A DNA stretch of 64,000 nucleotides, from assembly GCA_016926255.1 (NCBI GenBank), contig JAFGOY010000018.1:55541-119540 (forward strand), written 5' to 3'. Position numbers and translations under genes: made by a program. This document shows positions 10,181-19,338 of the stretch, one piece after another. Source of the DNA: Anaerolineae bacterium. GTDB lineage: Bacteria; Chloroflexota; Anaerolineae; Aggregatilineales; UBA3940. How positions within the stretch are numbered: position 1 is the stretch's first letter; each line of letters begins with the position of its first letter. Under the pieces are notes generated by a model. The model did not search any database. It worked only from the letters and a program-made list of their open reading frames with translations, and was not told the DNA's origin.

Positions 10181-10936
10181 TCACTCCTCGAACCGGATGC
10201 TCCCCAGGAAGTGATTGTAAAGCTCCCAGTCCTCTTTATCGCCGGTATGGAGGATGACGATAACGTACAACTGATCGCCATGAGCCAGGAAGTATTTGTC
10301 GTAGGCGTAGGACTGCGGGCTGCGCTCGAAGCGGGTATGGATGGCGGTCGTTCCGGCAATCTCAACATCTGCCTGCCGGGTTTCAGCCGCAGGGTTCTGA
10401 TCGTCGACCGGCAGCAGGTTGTGATCGGATAACCACTGTACAAGATCGATGCCTTCCGGAGGGCGGAACTCTTCACGGTCACGCGGGCAGCTGATGAAGA
10501 TCATGGGCCAATACTCGTCTGCCACCAGCGGTCCCTGAATAGTCAGGCTTTGCAGCGGATCATCACCCGGATAAATCGTTGCATCTGCCGGATAGAGAAA
10601 AGAGTAGCCCGGCTCCTCGTTCTGGTAGAGCAGCCAGCCTTCCCCCTCAGGCGTGACGGGAACTTCAGGGACAGCCGTTGGGATTACCAGTGAATCTCCC
10701 GGCTGGCATTCGCTGCGGAAATAGGCCCACTCGTCACATTCGCTGCCATCATCGAAGATGCAGACGCCGCGCTGACCACCCTCCTCGTCGCGTATCTCAA
10801 GTTTGCCGCCCTGCTCTTCACAGTAGACAGAGGCCGGGTTCGGCAGGCCGGCTTCCGCTTCTTTTGGCTGGCAGCCCGAAGCGATCAGAGCCAGCAGCGC
10901 CATCACTGCAAACAAAACACCCACTTTGCGATACAT
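10181..10936 (-). CDS. Putative lipoprotein
   Basis: MYRKVGVLFAVMALLALIASGCQPKEAEAG lipobox; DUF333-like N-terminal segment (NPASVYCEEQGGKLEIRDEEGGQRGVCIFDDGSECDEWAYFRSEC). Confidence 0.8.
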   Translation of the reverse strand: MYRKVGVLFAVMALLALIASGCQPKEAEAGLPNPASVYCEEQGGKLEIRDEEGGQRGVCIFDDGSECDEWAYFRSECQPGDSLVIPTAVPEVPVTPEGEGWLLYQNEEPGYSFLYPADATIYPGDDPLQSLTIQGPLVADEYWPMIFISCPRDREEFRPPEGIDLVQWLSDHNLLPVDDQNPAAETRQADVEIAGTTAIHTRFERSPQSYAYDKYFLAHGDQLYVIVILHTGDKEDWELYNHFLGSIRFEE

Positions 10937-11210
10937 CGTATCCTCCTGATTGCCCCTTCTGGGGCAATTTTGTGATGTTTTGCACAATAGACGTTCGGGA
11001 ACTCGCATTTGTTCCACGTTCGCCCGGTATTCCCCGTAACATCCCTGGTTCTGCATACCGGACAATAACTTGCCCCATTTCCTCCTTTTGCACTGATTTT
11101 ATCGTCTCCGAGCAGTTGTTGTATACTGAATACATGCTTACCCCATTCTCCCAATCCCGATCCCGGCACCGGTGGTCATTGAAGCGATAGCACAACACAG
11201 GAAGGGTCAT

Positions 11211-12119
11211 ATGGCTGACATGGACAAAGCCCCGAACGAAACCGTCGACGAAGTGATCTCGGACGATGGCAAGAAGGCCAAAAAGAAAAAGAACAAAGAC
11301 AAAAAGCTCACTTACAAGCAGATCAAAAAGACCTGGCTCGACAAAGATTTCTACGAAGACGAACTTGAACGACTCCAGTTCGAACTGGTCAAGCTCCAGT
11401 ACTGGGTCAAAGACCAGGCGATGCGGGTGGTGATCCTCTTCGAAGGGCGCGACGCCGCCGGGAAGGGCGGGATCATCAAACGGCTGACCGAACCGCTGAA
11501 CCCTCGCGGTGTCCGGCTGGTCGCGCTGGGCGTCCCCTCCGACAAGGAAGCGACGCAGTGGTATTTCCAGCGCTACGTCGCCCATCTCCCGGCTGCGGGC
11601 GAGATCGTCATCTTCGACCGCTCCTGGTACAATCGGGCGGGGGTCGAACGGGTGATGGGATTCTGCACCGACGACCAGTACTGGGAGTTTCTGCGATCCT
11701 GCCCGGAGTTCGAGCGGATGATCACCCGCTCCGGCATCAAGCTGCTGAAATACTGGATATCGGTCAGCGATGACGAGCAGGAGCGACGCTTCCAGTCGCG
11801 GGTCATAGACCCGACCCGCCGCTGGAAGCTCAGCCCGATGGACCTCAAATCGCGCGATATGTGGGTCGAGTACTCGAAGGCCAAAGACATGATGTTCGAG
11901 CACACCGACATCCCCGAAGCACGCTGGTACCAGATCGAAGGCGACGACAAGCACCGCGCCCGGCTCAACTGCTTCCGCCACATGCTGGAGACGATCCCCT
12001 ACGAGGATGTCACCCCGGCGCTGATCAAGTTGCCCGAACGCCCCCCCGACGACGAGAGCTACACCCGTCCTCCGCGTGATGCGCATCTTCTCGTCAAGGA
12101 TTACTACGCGGACAAATAG
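11211..12119 (+). CDS. ppk2: Polyphosphate kinase 2 family protein
   Basis: VVILFEGRDAAGKGGIIKRLTEPLNPRGVR (Walker A), FDRSWYNRAGVERVMGF. Confidence 0.95.
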   Translation: MADMDKAPNETVDEVISDDGKKAKKKKNKDKKLTYKQIKKTWLDKDFYEDELERLQFELVKLQYWVKDQAMRVVILFEGRDAAGKGGIIKRLTEPLNPRGVRLVALGVPSDKEATQWYFQRYVAHLPAAGEIVIFDRSWYNRAGVERVMGFCTDDQYWEFLRSCPEFERMITRSGIKLLKYWISVSDDEQERRFQSRVIDPTRRWKLSPMDLKSRDMWVEYSKAKDMMFEHTDIPEARWYQIEGDDKHRARLNCFRHMLETIPYEDVTPALIKLPERPPDDESYTRPPRDAHLLVKDYYADK

Positions 12120-12150
12120 CCTTCCACAACAGTTCTATCGCATAAAAAGA

Positions 12151-12210
12151 TATGCCGCCCCCCTTGCTAAGGGGGGCTGATTCTCGTGAAGCGAGAATCG
12201 GGGGGTGATC
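12151..12210. repeat. Double-palindrome intergenic repeat
   Basis: CCCCCCttgctaaGGGGGG followed by GATTCTCGtgaaGCGAGAATC. Confidence 0.6.
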
Positions 12211-12302
12211 GACAATTCAACCCAACAAAAAAACAGGAAGTGTGGATGGAACAAATCCTGAATCTTCAATAGCGCCTGGAGAACGATCCAGAATCTAAAC
12301 TC

Positions 12303-12331
12303 CCCACGCTTTCGGGCATGGGGAGTTTCTC
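12303..12331. terminator. Hairpin/possible terminator
   Basis: ACTCCCCAcgctttcgggcaTGGGGAGTttctc. Confidence 0.45.
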
Positions 12332-12355
12332 ATAGATCGACTGCCGCACAGCCAC

Positions 12356-13885
12356 CTACGACTCGCGGGGCCGCCGGAGCGCCCTGGTCACCAGCCCGGT
12401 GCGCAGAGAACCCCAGATCAGGGCGAAGCCGCCACTGATCAGGCCGATCCAGGCGATATCGGGCGTGAAGAGCCGCAGAAATTCGAGCATACCGCTGCTT
12501 ATCAGGTACAGGAACATCCCGGCCAATCCCAGGTTGGGGATCAGCGGCAGTGCGATATTGAGCGCCCACTTTCGCGCACCGGTCGGTCGGCGATCCGGTT
12601 CCTGACGCCAGCGGCGAACCTGCCGCATGGTGAGAGCTGCCCCGCCGATCTGGAGGATCGGGATGAGCAGCAGGCCGCGCAGCGTCCAGGGGACTACGCC
12701 GAGAGTCGGAGGCGCAGACGTCTCCCCGGCCAGCCGCCGGGCGGCATCGATCCCCACTTCCATGAACACCATTTTGTCGATCATCGTGTGGTTGGCGTTG
12801 ACGAGCAGGACGAAGCCTTTGTTCTGATCCGGCAGCAGGGCCATATAAGTGAAAAAGTCAGGGAGGGTGCCGGGGTGGTTGACGATGGTCGTCTGGCCGT
12901 GTTCCTCGACAAACCAGCCCATGCCGTAGTCCCCCATGTCGATTCCCATCGCACCGGCTTCGACCGCCGGGCGGTGCAGCTCGTCGATCCCTGCGTCTGA
13001 AAGAACCTGCACATCACCGTAGCGGCCCCCGTTCAGGTGGGCGATCAGGTAGTGGCCCATGTCTTCCGCGCTGGAAATGAGCTGCCCGGACGGCAGCGAT
13101 CCGGCGGGCATGGGCAGATCGGGTGCAGCGAAGGGGTAACCAAACCAGAACCGGTGACCCACCGCCAGGTTATCCTGCCGCGCTGCGGCCTGCGACGTAT
13201 AGCTGTGGTTCATCTCCAGCGGATCGAAGATGTGATTCTGAACGTAGTCGGCGTAGGATTCCCCGCTGGCGGCCTCAACGATCAGCCCGGCAATATTGTA
13301 GTTCAGGTTGCTGTACTCGAACTCCGATCCGACCGGGCGCGGCAGTTCGAGCGTGGACAGGGCGCGAACCTGACGCTCCAAAGCATCGGGGCTGTTGTCG
13401 AAGTTGGCGAGGTTGAGCATCCCCGGTAGCTGGGGCAGGCCGCTGTTCTGGTTCAGCAGGTGGCGCACGGTGATCTGCGCCGATGCCTGCGGATCGGCCA
13501 CGTGGAACCAGGGCAGGTAATCCTGCACCGGTGCATCGAGATCGACCTGCCCGGCTTCGACAAGCTGCATCACCGCCAGCGCGGTAAAGGACTTGGTGGT
13601 TGATCCAATAAGGAAGGGGGTCTGCGGGGTGGGCGTCTCACCGCCGGGGCGGGCCTGCCCGAAGCCGCGCATGTGGACGATCTCGTCGCCCTCGACAATC
13701 ACCAGCGACGCGCCTGGGACATTGAGGCGGCGCAGCTCCTGCTCGAGGTATGCATCGAACTCGTCGTAAGAGCCGCTTTCGGGTTCGCCCTGCGCCGAAG
13801 CGGTGCGGGGAACGAGCCGAAGGGCAAGGGTCAGCACGGCGCAAACCGCCAGCGATGGAAAAATAAGCTTCTTGATGTTCTTCAT
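12356..13885 (-). CDS. Serine hydrolase, beta-lactamase class C family, with C-terminal TM helices
   Basis: PFLIGSTTKSFTALAVMQLVEAGQVDLDAPVQDYLPWF (SxxK), YSNLNYNIAGLI (YxN). Confidence 0.92.
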   Translation of the reverse strand: MKNIKKLIFPSLAVCAVLTLALRLVPRTASAQGEPESGSYDEFDAYLEQELRRLNVPGASLVIVEGDEIVHMRGFGQARPGGETPTPQTPFLIGSTTKSFTALAVMQLVEAGQVDLDAPVQDYLPWFHVADPQASAQITVRHLLNQNSGLPQLPGMLNLANFDNSPDALERQVRALSTLELPRPVGSEFEYSNLNYNIAGLIVEAASGESYADYVQNHIFDPLEMNHSYTSQAAARQDNLAVGHRFWFGYPFAAPDLPMPAGSLPSGQLISSAEDMGHYLIAHLNGGRYGDVQVLSDAGIDELHRPAVEAGAMGIDMGDYGMGWFVEEHGQTTIVNHPGTLPDFFTYMALLPDQNKGFVLLVNANHTMIDKMVFMEVGIDAARRLAGETSAPPTLGVVPWTLRGLLLIPILQIGGAALTMRQVRRWRQEPDRRPTGARKWALNIALPLIPNLGLAGMFLYLISSGMLEFLRLFTPDIAWIGLISGGFALIWGSLRTGLVTRALRRPRES

Positions 13886-13995
13886 GATTCATAACTCCAT
13901 ATCTATCGTTAAAGTAAAATCTGATTTTTAAATACTCAGTCTGATGATGTTTTTGTGTCTCCCGGTCGTTCTGTCCTCCGCGCCGGGATCGGCGA

Positions 13996-14448
13996 TCAGT
14001 TCAACTGCGCCCGGATCATCACCACCGTCTCGACGGCCTTCTCGACTTCCTCCGGCTTTGGGTTGCCCTGCTCGTCGTAGGTCACGTTGTAAAACTTGGC
14101 GTCGAAGTGCGATTTCGTCAGGTGTTCCGCCAGCACTTCGGCGATGGCGGACTTGTCCTCGGCGACCGCTTCGGCGATCACCCGGTAGTCCCGCCCCCGG
14201 ATGCGCAGGGTGATCGGGGTGTCGCCGTGAATGTTTTTCCACCAGTTTGCATGGGTGAAGATCGCCACCTGGTCGTCGGCCCGGTAATAGCTGACCGGGG
14301 TGGTGTAGGTTTTTCCGCTCTTGCGCCCGGTGAAGGTGATCAGCAGGATGTAGCTGCTGATGATCCCGTGCAAAGGCGAGCGCAGTACGAATTTCATCGT
14401 TTTGTTCATAAGTGGGGGCATTCCGCCGCCCGATGCAGTCGAAGACAT
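13996..14448 (-). CDS. Nitroreductase-family deazaflavin (F420)-dependent oxidoreductase-like protein
   Basis: GIISSYILLITFTGRKSGKTYTTPVSYYRADDQVAIFTHANWWKNI typical Ddn-type. Confidence 0.82.
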   Translation of the reverse strand: MSSTASGGGMPPLMNKTMKFVLRSPLHGIISSYILLITFTGRKSGKTYTTPVSYYRADDQVAIFTHANWWKNIHGDTPITLRIRGRDYRVIAEAVAEDKSAIAEVLAEHLTKSHFDAKFYNVTYDEQGNPKPEEVEKAVETVVMIRAQLN

Positions 14449-14449
14449 C

Positions 14450-15349
14450 TCAGTTTTCTCCTTTTAGATTGGTAGATTTCGTTCCATTGGTTTTGCTGAT
14501 GGCTATTGCAGCGATGCCCCACAGCGCGGCGGTGAATACCAGGTACCAGACCATGAGGGGAGTCCCCGTCGCCGCAGGCATGATGACGAGCGCCACGCCG
14601 CCGGTCAGCCCGGCGTGCATGAGGATCGCCACGAGCAGGCTCGCGGTGTGATCGGTGACCCACACCATCAGCACCCTGTAGGCTGGCAGCACGCCCAGGC
14701 AGAAGATCAGCGCGGGCAGAAAGAGGGACAGAGAGAGCGCGCCGGAAGGAGTGCCGCTCGTCCAGACGAACAGCAGCAGGTGCCACACTCCCCACAGGAC
14801 ACCCACGATCAGCCCGGTGACCAGTGTCCCCTGACGTTCTCTCAGCACCGGAATAGCGAAGCCCGTCCAGCCCGTCTCCTCGAACAAGCCGACCAGCACG
14901 CCCACAATGGCACCGGTCAGCAGCACGGCGGCTTTGTCTTCCGCCACGACTATGCCGGGGAGGAACACCGGGGAGGCCAGCGAAAAGGCGAAGAGTGTCG
15001 CCATCGCCGCGACCGGGGCGATCAGGATCGCCGCCGCGTACCAGCGAGCGCCCACCCGCCACCTGAGCAGCCGGGACAGCAGGTCGCGGAAGCCCGCTTT
15101 CCCGCAGACGAGGCCAATCATCAGGATGCCCGCGATGCCTGGCCCGGCGAGCATCGCCACGTAGATGGGCGGGAGCAGCGCCTCGACCTGCTCCGGGGTG
15201 CCCGGTATTCCGCCCGGCCCGGCCACGATCAGGATGCCACCCCACGAGATGGCAAACGCCAGCGCGAAGTAAATTATCAGCGAGTGCTTTTTGATGAAAG
15301 CCCTGACCGTACCCGTATTCTCGTTCGAACCAACGATTGAAGTCTCCAT
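14450..15349 (-). CDS. CPBP family intramembrane metalloprotease
   Basis: LVGLFEETGWTGFAIPVL (EExxxR-like) and GVLWGVWHLLLF motifs; multiple TM. Confidence 0.88.
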   Translation of the reverse strand: METSIVGSNENTGTVRAFIKKHSLIIYFALAFAISWGGILIVAGPGGIPGTPEQVEALLPPIYVAMLAGPGIAGILMIGLVCGKAGFRDLLSRLLRWRVGARWYAAAILIAPVAAMATLFAFSLASPVFLPGIVVAEDKAAVLLTGAIVGVLVGLFEETGWTGFAIPVLRERQGTLVTGLIVGVLWGVWHLLLFVWTSGTPSGALSLSLFLPALIFCLGVLPAYRVLMVWVTDHTASLLVAILMHAGLTGGVALVIMPAATGTPLMVWYLVFTAALWGIAAIAISKTNGTKSTNLKGEN

Positions 15350-15359
15350 TTTTCTCTCC

Positions 15360-15578
15360 TTAGTTTTCCTTATCTGAATTGCCACAGGTGACCGAGATCA
15401 ACGGCAGGTTGAAATCACGGATGCGCTCAAGCAGGCCGTGGAGCGCCGCCTGATCGGGCAGCAGGCCGGAAAGCAGGGTGATGTTGTCGTCGAGGTGTGT
15501 CAGCTCCAGGTCGGCAAAGCTGTCCGACCAGTATTGATCGAGGTGCCCCCTGATTTTGATCTCGTAGTACTGCGCCAT
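15360..15578 (-). CDS. Small hypothetical protein
   Basis: MAQYYEIKIRGHLDQYWSDSFADLELTHLDDNITLLSGLLPDQAALHGLLERIRDFNLPLISV; first gene of an apparent operon with CPBP and Ddn-like genes. Confidence 0.75.
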   Translation of the reverse strand: MAQYYEIKIRGHLDQYWSDSFADLELTHLDDNITLLSGLLPDQAALHGLLERIRDFNLPLISVTCGNSDKEN

Positions 15579-15591
15579 AACCGTCCTCCTT

Positions 15592-15611
15592 GTCACGTGA
15601 CCCGCGTCACG
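15592..15611. promoter_or_regulatory. Palindromic operator candidate upstream of 15578->13996 operon
   Basis: GTCACGTGACccgcGTCACG: a 10-bp self-palindrome overlapping an inverted pair CGTGAC-ccgc-GTCACG. Confidence 0.45.
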
Positions 15612-15750
15612 TTTCGCGTGTCTGCCAATAACTTACCACGCAGCAGGGAGTCCGCTCATCTGCCAGAGGGTATATTCGAGGGTTTATTTACAGGGTTTAT
15701 CTGCCGGGGAAAACGTGGAGAACTTTAAAAAGCGTGCTGTGTCTGAAAAG

Positions 15751-15824
15751 GTCGACCGCAGGTCGACGTATCGCTTTTAGCCTGGGGATTGATCCCCAGG
15801 CGTGGGCGACAGGAAGTCGCCCAC
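15751..15824. repeat. Cluster of three consecutive perfect hairpins
   Basis: GTCGACC-gca-GGTCGAC; CCTGGGGAT-tg-ATCCCCAGG; GTGGGCGAC-aggaa-GTCGCCCAC. Confidence 0.7.
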
Positions 15825-15873
15825 CTCTATCGACGTTGCATCGGGAGTTGTATTTGTCAGGCTGATTGGGGTT

Positions 15874-18564
15874 TCAGGGCAGGATGCCAAGCTCTCTGGC
15901 CCGTGCTACCGCCTCCGTCCGGTTGGCGACGTCCAGCTTGCGGTAGATGCTGGCCGTGTGCGCCTTGATCGTCCCCCGCGCCACGACAAGCTGCTCGGCG
16001 ATCTCCTGGTTGGTCCTGCCCAGCGCCATGATGTGGAGGACTTCCATCTCGCGCTCGCTCAACGGTTCGATCAGCCCGCCGTCCGGGATGCTTTCTGCCT
16101 GCGCCGCCGAGATCGTCCGCTGCTCGGCCTCGAACTGCGAAAGCAGATCGACGGCATAGTCGCGCAGGGGGCTGTCTCCGGCATGGGCCAGCCACCGGGC
16201 GATCAGCATTTGCACCGGCGATCCTTCATCGAGGAAGACCCGCACATAACCGCCGGGTTCGGCCAGTGCGAGTGCCTGATCCAGGTCGGCCATTGCCGCC
16301 GGTGTATCGCCCTGCTGCGCCAGCGACAGGCTGCGCAGGACGAGCATCTCGATTACCGCGCCCGCCTGTCCGCGATCTTCTGCGTCGACAATCGACCGGG
16401 TCAGCCGTTCGACGGCCTCGCCGAACCTGCCCTGGGCGATCAGCACCCTCAGCGCGGCGAGCGCCGCCATCTGCCCGGTCTGCCCGCGTTCCTCACCGGC
16501 CAGCCGCATCGATTCGTCGGCGCACTTTGCCGCCCCGGTCAGATCGCCCTGAGCGATCAGCGCCCTGACCCTGATCGAGAGCACTTCGGCCCGCGCCAGC
16601 GGGGACGGCGGCTCGCCCAGCGCCCGTTCTGCCTCGTTGGTGGCCGCCAGCGCCCCGGCCACGTCCTGATAGGCCAGCTTCAGGCGCACCAGCGCGTGGA
16701 CGGCGTTGCGGGCCGCGTCGAGACGCCCGCTCCACTTGCCCAGCTCGATGCCCTGCTCAAGGTGTTCCTGCGCGGATTCCAGGTCGTTCTGCTCGACCAG
16801 CACCTCGCTCATCGCCAGGTGCAGGATACCGGCGGCGGGCAGGCGGCCCATTCCCTGCTCCTCGATGTATTCCAGGGCGTCCCGGCACGCCCTGTCCGCT
16901 TCCCGAAGCCGCCCCAGCACCCGCAGAACCCCGGCCAGCCGGTAGGTGATGCCGGTGACCCCGGCAGGGCTGGCCCCGGCGCGGCTCAGGTTGATGACCT
17001 CGGTGTAGGCATCGACCGATTTCTCCAGGTCGCCCGCGCCGTCGTAGGCCGACGCCAGCGCCAGGTAAATCATCGAGAGCAGCGCCGGATCGGCGTCCGG
17101 CGATGAGGCGTCGGGCGTCAGGGCGAGGGCCTGCCCGGCCAGATCGATGGCCGTCTCGTACTCACCGTGATAGCGGGCGACGAACGCACGCAGGGCAGAC
17201 AGCTCCGCGCCCAATCCCTCGTAATCCGATTCGCTTACGGCGCGCTCTGCATCCTCCAGGTGCCCCTCGATCAGGTCGACCTGCCCCCTGAGCCACAGCA
17301 TCCAGCAATAGGTGACACCGAGCGGCGCGCTGTTCCTGATCGTTTCCTCCGGCAGGGCGTTCAGCCATGACCACACCGCCTCGATCTCGCCGTTGGTCGT
17401 CGTGCTCGCCCAGTATTTCAGGATCAACCCGGCGGCCATGTCGTAGTCTTTGGCGGCGAGGGCGTAGCCCACCGACTCGGCGACCAGATCGTTCTGCTCG
17501 CACCACCCGGCAGCGCGTGACAGCAGCTTCGTGATCAGATCGGGTTCCGACCGGTGCAGCCGCGCTTGCAGCAGGTCGGCGAAAAGGTGGTGGTAGCGAT
17601 ACCAGCGCCGGTCGTCGTCGAGGGGGATCACGAAAAGGTTGCGGCTTTCCAGCCTTTCGAGCATCGCCTGCCCGCCCGAAATGCCGGTCACCGCGTCGCA
17701 CAGCGGCCCGCTGAGCCGGGTGAGGATGGACGTCTGGAACAGGAACGCCTGCACCTCCTCCGTTTCGCGGGCCAGCACTTCTTCCAGCAGGTAGTCGAGT
17801 ATGTGGCGATTCGTCCCTGAGAAGCCCTCGATGAAGCCGATCACGTCGTCCCGGTCGCGGATCGAGAGCGCCGCCATCTGCAAGCCGACGATCCAGCCCT
17901 CGGTGCGTTCTTCGAGCACCGCAATCGATCCGGCATCCAGGTGAAGTCCCATGATCTCGTTCAGGAACTTCGCCGCTTCCGCTTCGGTGAAGCTGAGATC
18001 GGCGGCCCGCAGCTCGACCGTCTGGCCGCGCGCGCGCAGCCGGGCCAGCGGGAGCGGGGGATCGGAGCGGCTGGCGATTGCCAGGTGGAAGGTCGTGGGG
18101 CAGTGATCGAGCAGGAAAGTAACCGCCGAATGCACGCCCCGGCTGCTGATGGTGTGATAATCGTCGAGCACCAGGACGATCTCGCTGCCGGTGGCATCCA
18201 GGTCGTTGACCAGGCTGGTCAGGAGCATTTCCGGCGGCACCTGCTGGGATGCCATCATCAACTGCGACGCCTCGCCCCCGATCTCCTGATCGGCCTCACT
18301 CAGAGCGGCGATCAGATAGCGCAGGAAACGCCCCTCCTGATTGTCGTCCTTATCGAGCGAAAGCCATGCGGCCTGTGATTCGTGGTCTGCGATGCACGAT
18401 GCGATCAGGGTGGTCTTGCCGAACCCGGCAGGGGCGGTGATCAGGGTGAGCGGGCCGCGTAATCCCTGCATAATCTGCTCCTGGAGACGTGGGCGCGGGA
18501 CCAGTTTCGACCGGGTGAAGGGCAGGCGCAGCTTTGTGCGGATGAGAGGAGCAGCCATTTGCAT
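15874..18564 (-). CDS. MalT-like ATP-dependent LuxR-family transcriptional regulator
   Basis: TLITAPAGFGKTTLIA P-loop, TPR-like middle, C-terminal LSEREMEVLHIMALGRTNQEIAEQLVVARGTIKAHTASIYRKL. Confidence 0.95.
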   Translation of the reverse strand: MQMAAPLIRTKLRLPFTRSKLVPRPRLQEQIMQGLRGPLTLITAPAGFGKTTLIASCIADHESQAAWLSLDKDDNQEGRFLRYLIAALSEADQEIGGEASQLMMASQQVPPEMLLTSLVNDLDATGSEIVLVLDDYHTISSRGVHSAVTFLLDHCPTTFHLAIASRSDPPLPLARLRARGQTVELRAADLSFTEAEAAKFLNEIMGLHLDAGSIAVLEERTEGWIVGLQMAALSIRDRDDVIGFIEGFSGTNRHILDYLLEEVLARETEEVQAFLFQTSILTRLSGPLCDAVTGISGGQAMLERLESRNLFVIPLDDDRRWYRYHHLFADLLQARLHRSEPDLITKLLSRAAGWCEQNDLVAESVGYALAAKDYDMAAGLILKYWASTTTNGEIEAVWSWLNALPEETIRNSAPLGVTYCWMLWLRGQVDLIEGHLEDAERAVSESDYEGLGAELSALRAFVARYHGEYETAIDLAGQALALTPDASSPDADPALLSMIYLALASAYDGAGDLEKSVDAYTEVINLSRAGASPAGVTGITYRLAGVLRVLGRLREADRACRDALEYIEEQGMGRLPAAGILHLAMSEVLVEQNDLESAQEHLEQGIELGKWSGRLDAARNAVHALVRLKLAYQDVAGALAATNEAERALGEPPSPLARAEVLSIRVRALIAQGDLTGAAKCADESMRLAGEERGQTGQMAALAALRVLIAQGRFGEAVERLTRSIVDAEDRGQAGAVIEMLVLRSLSLAQQGDTPAAMADLDQALALAEPGGYVRVFLDEGSPVQMLIARWLAHAGDSPLRDYAVDLLSQFEAEQRTISAAQAESIPDGGLIEPLSEREMEVLHIMALGRTNQEIAEQLVVARGTIKAHTASIYRKLDVANRTEAVARARELGILP

Positions 18565-18730
18565 ACGGCGATCTCAATTCATATCAGAGATTCGGATATT
18601 GATAACAGGCCACGCCTATTATAACTGTGGGGACTGTTTAAGACACTTCCGGCAACCAATTGTCTCCACCGGAAAAACAGACTAGACTGGATACCGCAGT
18701 TCGAGTGGATAACCGCCGGAGAAGCCGACT

Positions 18731-19030
18731 ATGTCTGAGAAAGAATCGCTGACCCCCCAGGAAGCGTTGAACGTTATCGCTGCCGAGATCACCCACCAGA
18801 CCGCGCTGCTCGAACAGATCGCAAAGCCCGTTCGCTGGGAATACCTGCTCGTGATCGTCGAGGCGAAAAAGGAGCGCTGGTACGAATACTGGGCCAACGG
18901 CAATAAGCTCGACGAGTTCGACAACAAGCCGGTCTACTTCATGCTCAACGCCCTCGGTCGGCAGGGCTGGGAGATGGTCGAGATGCTCGCTTCCGGCGAT
19001 TTCTATTTCAAGCGCCACGTTCGCAGTTAA
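18731..19030 (+). CDS. Small protein, DUF4177-like
   Basis: WEYLLVIVEAKKERW...LNALGRQGWEMVEMLASGDFYFKRH. Confidence 0.6.
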   Translation: MSEKESLTPQEALNVIAAEITHQTALLEQIAKPVRWEYLLVIVEAKKERWYEYWANGNKLDEFDNKPVYFMLNALGRQGWEMVEMLASGDFYFKRHVRS

Positions 19031-19046
19031 ATTCCAGGGGAATAAC

Positions 19047-19300
19047 TTGCAGTACACCTGCAACGGCTACGGCGACCGGGTGGCGCAATCGGTCGATGAA
19101 GTTGAGACGACCTATGTGCTCGACATCGGCACCCCGCTGACGATGGTGCTCGCCGAGACGACCACCGGCGAAGACACGATCTACTATCTACTTCCTCTAC
19201 GATGCGCTGGGATCAGTGCGCCAGTTGGCCGACGATTCGGCGAATCCGCTCCTGACCCAGACCTGCGATTCGGGAGTGTTTCGAGTAAACTCATGGTGAC
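19047..19300 (+). pseudogene. RHS/YD-repeat core domain remnant (frame change, internal loss)
   Basis: NGYGDRVAQSVDEVETTYVLDIGTPLTMVLAETTTGEDTIYYL in frame 3 continues as FLYDALGSVRQLADDSANPLLTQTCDSG in another frame from 19192. Confidence 0.8.
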
Positions 19301-19338
19301 GCTCATCTCGTCATGGATTCAGGTTAAGGAGTATCACC

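Noticed and set aside
12303-12331. Hairpin ACTCCCCAcgctttcgggcaTGGGGAGT as an IS200/IS605 end
   Set aside because: Resembles such ends superficially, but no transposase or second end nearby; retained only as a possible terminator
15802-17106. 434-aa plus-strand ORF opposite the MalT-like regulator
   Set aside because: Antisense shadow ORF, low-complexity Arg/Pro/Gln/Gly composition
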